Under the pieces are notes generated by a model. The model ran no database searches and was not told where the DNA came from. It saw only the letters and a program-made list of their open reading frames with translations. A program made the translations under genes and the position numbers. Shown here piece after piece: positions 6,629 through 9,796 of a stretch of DNA of 9,796 bases. Positions within the stretch are counted from its first letter, which is position 1. Every line of letters begins with the position of its first letter. Origin of the DNA: an uncultured Opitutia bacterium (lineage in GTDB: Bacteria; Verrucomicrobiota; Verrucomicrobiia; Opitutales; UBA953); assembly GCA_903910245.1 (NCBI GenBank), contig CAIVYX010000176.1, forward strand, positions 1-9,796, given 5' to 3'.

Positions 6629-7753
6629 ATGTCCGACCGTCCGGCTAATCCGACCTCCGCTCGCGAGCTCTGCCCGGTCTCGTTCCGCGACTTTGTCTCG
6701 TCCGAGCCGTTCAAACTCGAGTTGGGCGGCGAACTGCCGTCCTTGACGCTCCGCTATGAGACCTACGGAACTCTGCTACCCGACAAATCGAACGCGATTC
6801 TAGTCCCCCATGCCCTGAGCGGAGACCATCATGTGGCCGGACGCTACTCCGCCGAGGACCGCAAGCCAGGGTGGTGGGATTGCTTCGTCGGACCGGGTAA
6901 GGCCATCGACACCAATCGCTTCTTCGTCATCGGCGTGAATTGTATCGGCGGCTGCCGCGGCTCGACCGGTCCGATCTCGGTCGATCCCCGGACGGGCAAG
7001 CCGTATGGCGGTTATTTCCCGGAGATCACCCTTGGCGACATCGTCCGCGCCCAGCGCCTGTTGGTCCGTCATCTCGGTATCGCTAAGCTCCATGCCGTCG
7101 TCGGCGGCTCGATGGGCGGCATGCAGGCCCTCATCTGGTGCGCCGACTACCAGGCCGAGGTCGGCCGCATCGCGGTACTTGCCGCTGGCCTGAGCCAGTC
7201 GCCCATGGCGATTGCGCTGAACGCCGTCTCGCGGGCTTGCGTGGAGCGCGACCCGAATTTCCGCGGCGGTCATTACGCCCCTGGCGAAGGTCCCGATTCA
7301 GGCTTGGCTATCGGCCGCATGATCGCGCACATCAGCTACCTTTCTTCCGCATCGTTTGAGCAGAAGTTCGGCCGCGCCAAGGTTCCGGGCGCTGGCGCCG
7401 GCGATGCCGTGCACTGGCAGGTCGAAAGCTACCTCGAACATCAGGGTAATTCGTTCGTTCAGCGCTTCGATGCCAACAGCTGGCTACGCATCACTCGTGC
7501 CGTCGATCGCTTTGATATGACCGCGCGCGCTTCCTCCGGCACGCTCTTCACGTCGGACGGTCCGGATGTGCTCGCGATCGGCTTCTCCAGCGACTGGCTC
7601 TATCCGACGAGTGAGCTGCGTATGCTCCTCGCCGCGGCGACCGCGGTCGGCGTCAATGCGGCCTACCATGAGGTCGTGACCGATGCTGGACACGACGGCT
7701 TCCTCTTGCCCGACACCGGGCTGACGGTTCGCCTGCACGCCTTCCTAGGCTAA
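6629..7753 (+). CDS. metX: homoserine O-acyltransferase (MetX family)
   Basis: This alpha/beta-hydrolase-fold enzyme acylates homoserine (typically with acetyl-CoA), the first committed step of methionine synthesis. Visible motifs are GDHHVAG at 65-71, CRGSTGPIS at 109-117, the nucleophile elbow GGSMGGMQAL with Ser161 (159-168), and the acid and base of the triad in SSDWLYP (Asp322) and GHDGFLLP (His355). At 374 residues it is full length. ATG 6629 is preceded by only a weak GGATGAG close to the start, and homology begins soon after it. No metY or metW is nearby. Some MetX proteins use succinyl-CoA, and I cannot assign the donor from sequence by eye. The TAA stop directly abuts the stop of the convergent cardiolipin synthase gene with no intervening base. 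Confidence 0.95.
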   Translation: MSDRPANPTSARELCPVSFRDFVSSEPFKLELGGELPSLTLRYETYGTLLPDKSNAILVPHALSGDHHVAGRYSAEDRKPGWWDCFVGPGKAIDTNRFFVIGVNCIGGCRGSTGPISVDPRTGKPYGGYFPEITLGDIVRAQRLLVRHLGIAKLHAVVGGSMGGMQALIWCADYQAEVGRIAVLAAGLSQSPMAIALNAVSRACVERDPNFRGGHYAPGEGPDSGLAIGRMIAHISYLSSASFEQKFGRAKVPGAGAGDAVHWQVESYLEHQGNSFVQRFDANSWLRITRAVDRFDMTARASSGTLFTSDGPDVLAIGFSSDWLYPTSELRMLLAAATAVGVNAAYHEVVTDAGHDGFLLPDTGLTVRLHAFLG

Positions 7754-9199
7754 TCAGAGGAGTGGGGAAATCACCTTTGAGACCGCTTCGATAATCCGGC
7801 CAGTCAGGGTGCGGCTGCGGCGGTAGAGGTCTTCGGTGTAGCGCGTCGATTCCGTCTCCCAGCCCGCGATGAGCGCGCCGACTTCAGCCACCGCCGCGGG
7901 GTCGCGCACGACCGCGCCGATCTCGTAGTTCAGGAAGAGCGAACGCATATCGAGGTTCGCCGACCCAACAACCAGATGCTCTTCGTCGACAATCACGAGC
8001 TTGGCGTGGAGCACATCCGGCTTGAAGAAGTGGATCTCCGCGCCGGCCTCGCGCAGGGTGCGCAGGTACCAGCGGCGGGCGAGGTCAAGGAGGCGATGAT
8101 CCGAGCGGCGCGGCACCATAATCTTCACGTGCCGGCCGGCATGGGCGGCGGTGACCAGTAGGGTGAAGAGCGTGCGGTCGGGTATGAAGTAGGGCGTCAC
8201 GACCGTGATCGATCGCTTGCAGTTGGAGAACAGCTGCACGTAGGTCTCCCATAGGGGGTCGCCTTCGCAGTCGGGTCCGGAGGAGATGACTTCGACGCGT
8301 GCTGGGCCGACGTGGGGCGAGCGCTCGCGCAGCTGCGTCGCGAAACTCATCGGGGTCTCATCGGTGGCCTGGCACCAGTCGGCGAAGAAGACGCGCTCGA
8401 TGGCGGCCGCGGTCGGCCCTTCGATGAGGAAGGAACAGTCGCGGAAACGGCGGTTCGAGGGCCTGTCGCCCATGTAGCGTAAGCCGAGGTTCTGCCCGCC
8501 GATGATGGCGGAAGTACCGTCGAAGACCGCAATCTTGCGGTGATTACGCCAGTTGGCCGAGCCTTTGCCTTGCATCGGCAGGGCGGGGTTGAAGCGGGCG
8601 ACCTTGCCGCCGGCGCGGCGGAGCGGGCGGCAGAGGCGCAGCGGGATACCGAAGCTGCCGATGGCGTCGACGAGCAGGCGGACCTCGATGCCTTCCTTGG
8701 CGCGGGCGGTCAGGAGATTTACGATCTCCCGGCCGACGGCATCGTCGCTGAGGATGTAGGTCGAGAGGCTGATGCGTCGCTTGGCGCCTTTGATTTGCCG
8801 GCGTAATTCCCCAAAGGTGTCCTGTCCATGGCGGTCGCCGAGGAGGTGGAAACGGTTGCCTCCGAAATCCGGCTCCTCACTCAGACGCCAAGCGACGCGG
8901 TTCACTTCCTTCTTGGCGTCGGCGAGGGAGGAGTGCTTCCGGCCGCCGAAGAGAAAGAGGACCAAGGCGCTGGGAATGGGGAAGTACCAGGTCAGCGGGC
9001 CCCACAGCAGCAGGTAGGCGGGGGAGATGCGGGCGCGCATCACGCGCAAGAGCACGTAGATCTGGCAGCCGGTCTCGATGGCCTTGAGGGTGTTGTCTTT
9101 AAGTAGTCCCGTCCACCCCGCCACCAGAACGGCCAAGGTCGCCAGCAGCGCGAGCGTGGTGCTGCGAGTCAGCCGGCCGTATCCTCTGAACGGAACCAT
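7754..9199 (-). CDS. cls: cardiolipin synthase (phospholipase D superfamily)
   Basis: It makes cardiolipin in the inner membrane from phosphatidylglycerol plus a phosphatidyl donor. There are two hydrophobic N-terminal segments (about 14-33 and 60-85), followed by two PLD domains. HKD motif 1 is NHRKIAVFD (His220, Lys222, Asp227), continuing to GGQN at 234-237. Motif 2 is LHAKLVIVD (His398, Lys400, Asp405), continuing to GSANLDMRS at 412-420. VVTPYFIP at 333-340 and the C-terminal SPLL are also typical of bacterial Cls, and 481 residues is the usual length. The ATG at 9199 has no clear Shine-Dalgarno sequence, but a later start would remove the first membrane segment. It lies about 36 bp beyond the rpsA terminator and should have its own promoter, which I could not identify. 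Confidence 0.93.
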   Translation of the reverse strand: MVPFRGYGRLTRSTTLALLATLAVLVAGWTGLLKDNTLKAIETGCQIYVLLRVMRARISPAYLLLWGPLTWYFPIPSALVLFLFGGRKHSSLADAKKEVNRVAWRLSEEPDFGGNRFHLLGDRHGQDTFGELRRQIKGAKRRISLSTYILSDDAVGREIVNLLTARAKEGIEVRLLVDAIGSFGIPLRLCRPLRRAGGKVARFNPALPMQGKGSANWRNHRKIAVFDGTSAIIGGQNLGLRYMGDRPSNRRFRDCSFLIEGPTAAAIERVFFADWCQATDETPMSFATQLRERSPHVGPARVEVISSGPDCEGDPLWETYVQLFSNCKRSITVVTPYFIPDRTLFTLLVTAAHAGRHVKIMVPRRSDHRLLDLARRWYLRTLREAGAEIHFFKPDVLHAKLVIVDEEHLVVGSANLDMRSLFLNYEIGAVVRDPAAVAEVGALIAGWETESTRYTEDLYRRSRTLTGRIIEAVSKVISPLL

Positions 9200-9235
9200 G
9201 TCGTCAAACTAGTCGCGATGCTTGGGATTGGGCAC

Positions 9236-9262
9236 AAAAAAAGACCCCGGTTGCCCGGGGTC
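9236..9262 (-). terminator. intrinsic terminator of rpsA
   Basis: On the - strand a perfect 8-bp stem, GACCCCGG / CCGGGGTC (9243-9250 and 9255-9262), closes a GCAA loop and is followed at once by seven T (9236-9242). The GC-rich stem, GNRA-type tetraloop and uninterrupted T-tract make a textbook Rho-independent terminator, placed 24 bp after the rpsA stop. It should insulate the cls gene from rpsA transcription. Confidence 0.93.
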
Positions 9263-9269
9263 CGTTTGG

Positions 9270-9283
9270 GTCCTGCGAAGGAC
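9270..9283 (-). repeat. small hairpin just after the rpsA stop
   Basis: GTCCT (9270-9274) and AGGAC (9279-9283) form a perfect 5-bp stem around a 4-nt loop, three bases beyond the rpsA stop and seven bases before the terminator stem. It has no T-tract of its own. It could help shield the 3' end of the rpsA mRNA, but a stem this short could also be chance. Confidence 0.35.
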
Positions 9284-9286
9284 AGC

Positions 9287-9796
9287 TTAGTTTCCAGCCT
9301 TGTCGAGGAGGTCGCCGAGACTGTTGAAGTCTCCGCTGCCCGAGGAGGACGAACCACCGGCCGAGGGGGCCGGGGCGCCGCCAGTGGACGGTCCCTTGAT
9401 GCGGTCGTAGCTGCTGATTTCGGCCTGGAGGCGTTCGGCGTCGTAGTTCGCGGCCTTGATCGAGAGACCGATACGACGGTCTTCCTTGTCGATCTTGATG
9501 ACGCGAGCGGTGACGTCTTGGCCGACCTTGACGACGTCCTTAACGTTCTCAACGCGCTGTTCAGCGAGCTGGGAGACGTGCACGAGGCCGTCGATTTCGT
9601 CGGACAGTTCGATGAAGGCACCGAAGTTCGCGATCTTGGAGACCTTGCCGTTGACGAGGTCGCCGATGCGGTACTTGCGGTCGATTTCGCTCCATGGATC
9701 GGTCTGGGTCTGCTTGACGCCCAGGGAGATGCGCTGCTGGTCGACATCGACGTCGAGCACGATGGCTTCCACGTCGTCGCCCTTCTTCATGACTTC
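9287..9796 (-). CDS. rpsA: 30S ribosomal protein S1, C-terminal part (gene runs off the window)
   Basis: S1 binds mRNA on the small ribosomal subunit through repeated S1 (OB-fold) domains. The visible 169 residues hold the end of one repeat (VLDVDVDQQRISLGVKQ followed by DPW, the usual inter-repeat signature) and one complete S1 domain from about YRIGDLVNGKV through ANFGAFIEL, GLVHVSQL and RIGLSIKA. A flexible tail rich in Gly, Ser, Ala and Pro follows, ending in FNSLGDLLDKAGN. The frame is open to the last base of the window, so the Met codon at 9788-9790 is internal and the true start lies outside. The TAA at 9287-9289 is followed by a strong terminator. With few S1 repeats visible, another multi-S1 protein is possible but unlikely. 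Confidence 0.9.
   Translation of the reverse strand, partial: EVMKKGDDVEAIVLDVDVDQQRISLGVKQTQTDPWSEIDRKYRIGDLVNGKVSKIANFGAFIELSDEIDGLVHVSQLAEQRVENVKDVVKVGQDVTARVIKIDKEDRRIGLSIKAANYDAERLQAEISSYDRIKGPSTGGAPAPSAGGSSSSGSGDFNSLGDLLDKAGN

Overview
The window is dense, high-GC bacterial chromosome with housekeeping genes on both strands and no mobile element, tRNA, rRNA or CRISPR array that I can see. The gene set is scpB, a fused chorismate mutase/prephenate dehydratase, an MCE (MlaD-type) protein, a homodimeric-type glycyl-tRNA synthetase, a nucleotidyltransferase-kinase fusion, a Fur-family regulator, metX, a cardiolipin synthase and the 3' end of rpsA. The MCE protein, peptidoglycan-salvage-like enzyme and cardiolipin synthase fit a diderm. 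Protein style and gene order make me favour Verrucomicrobiota (Opitutae-like). That placement is inference and was not checked by any search. Shine-Dalgarno sequences are weak or absent before most starts.

Left part, + strand (1-4391): scpB, pheA and the mlaD-like gene are chained by two ATGA stop/start overlaps, so they look like one translationally coupled transcript. It may continue from an upstream gene whose stop is at 31-33. After 57 bp comes glyS. The functions are unrelated (chromosome condensation, phenylalanine synthesis, envelope lipid handling, translation), typical of a housekeeping cluster.

Middle part, - strand (4381-6541): a Fur-family regulator is followed, with an 8-bp overlap, by a 563-residue protein fusing a MurU-like sugar-1-phosphate nucleotidyltransferase to an AmgK-like kinase. 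This pair could make UDP-amino sugars for cell-wall recycling in one polypeptide. Its stop codon overlaps the convergent glyS stop, and both stops lie in the two arms of one perfect inverted repeat.

Right part: metX (+) diverges from the fur-like gene across 87 bp that hold a 7-bp inverted repeat with arm centres 21 bp apart, a good operator candidate. metX then meets a convergent cardiolipin synthase gene (-) with no bases between the two stop codons. Upstream of the synthase on the - strand is the end of rpsA, followed by a textbook intrinsic terminator.

No clear new multi-gene system is present. The points most worth a second look are the regulator/fusion-enzyme pair, the operator-like repeat, the hairpin over the convergent stops, and the insertion in ScpB.
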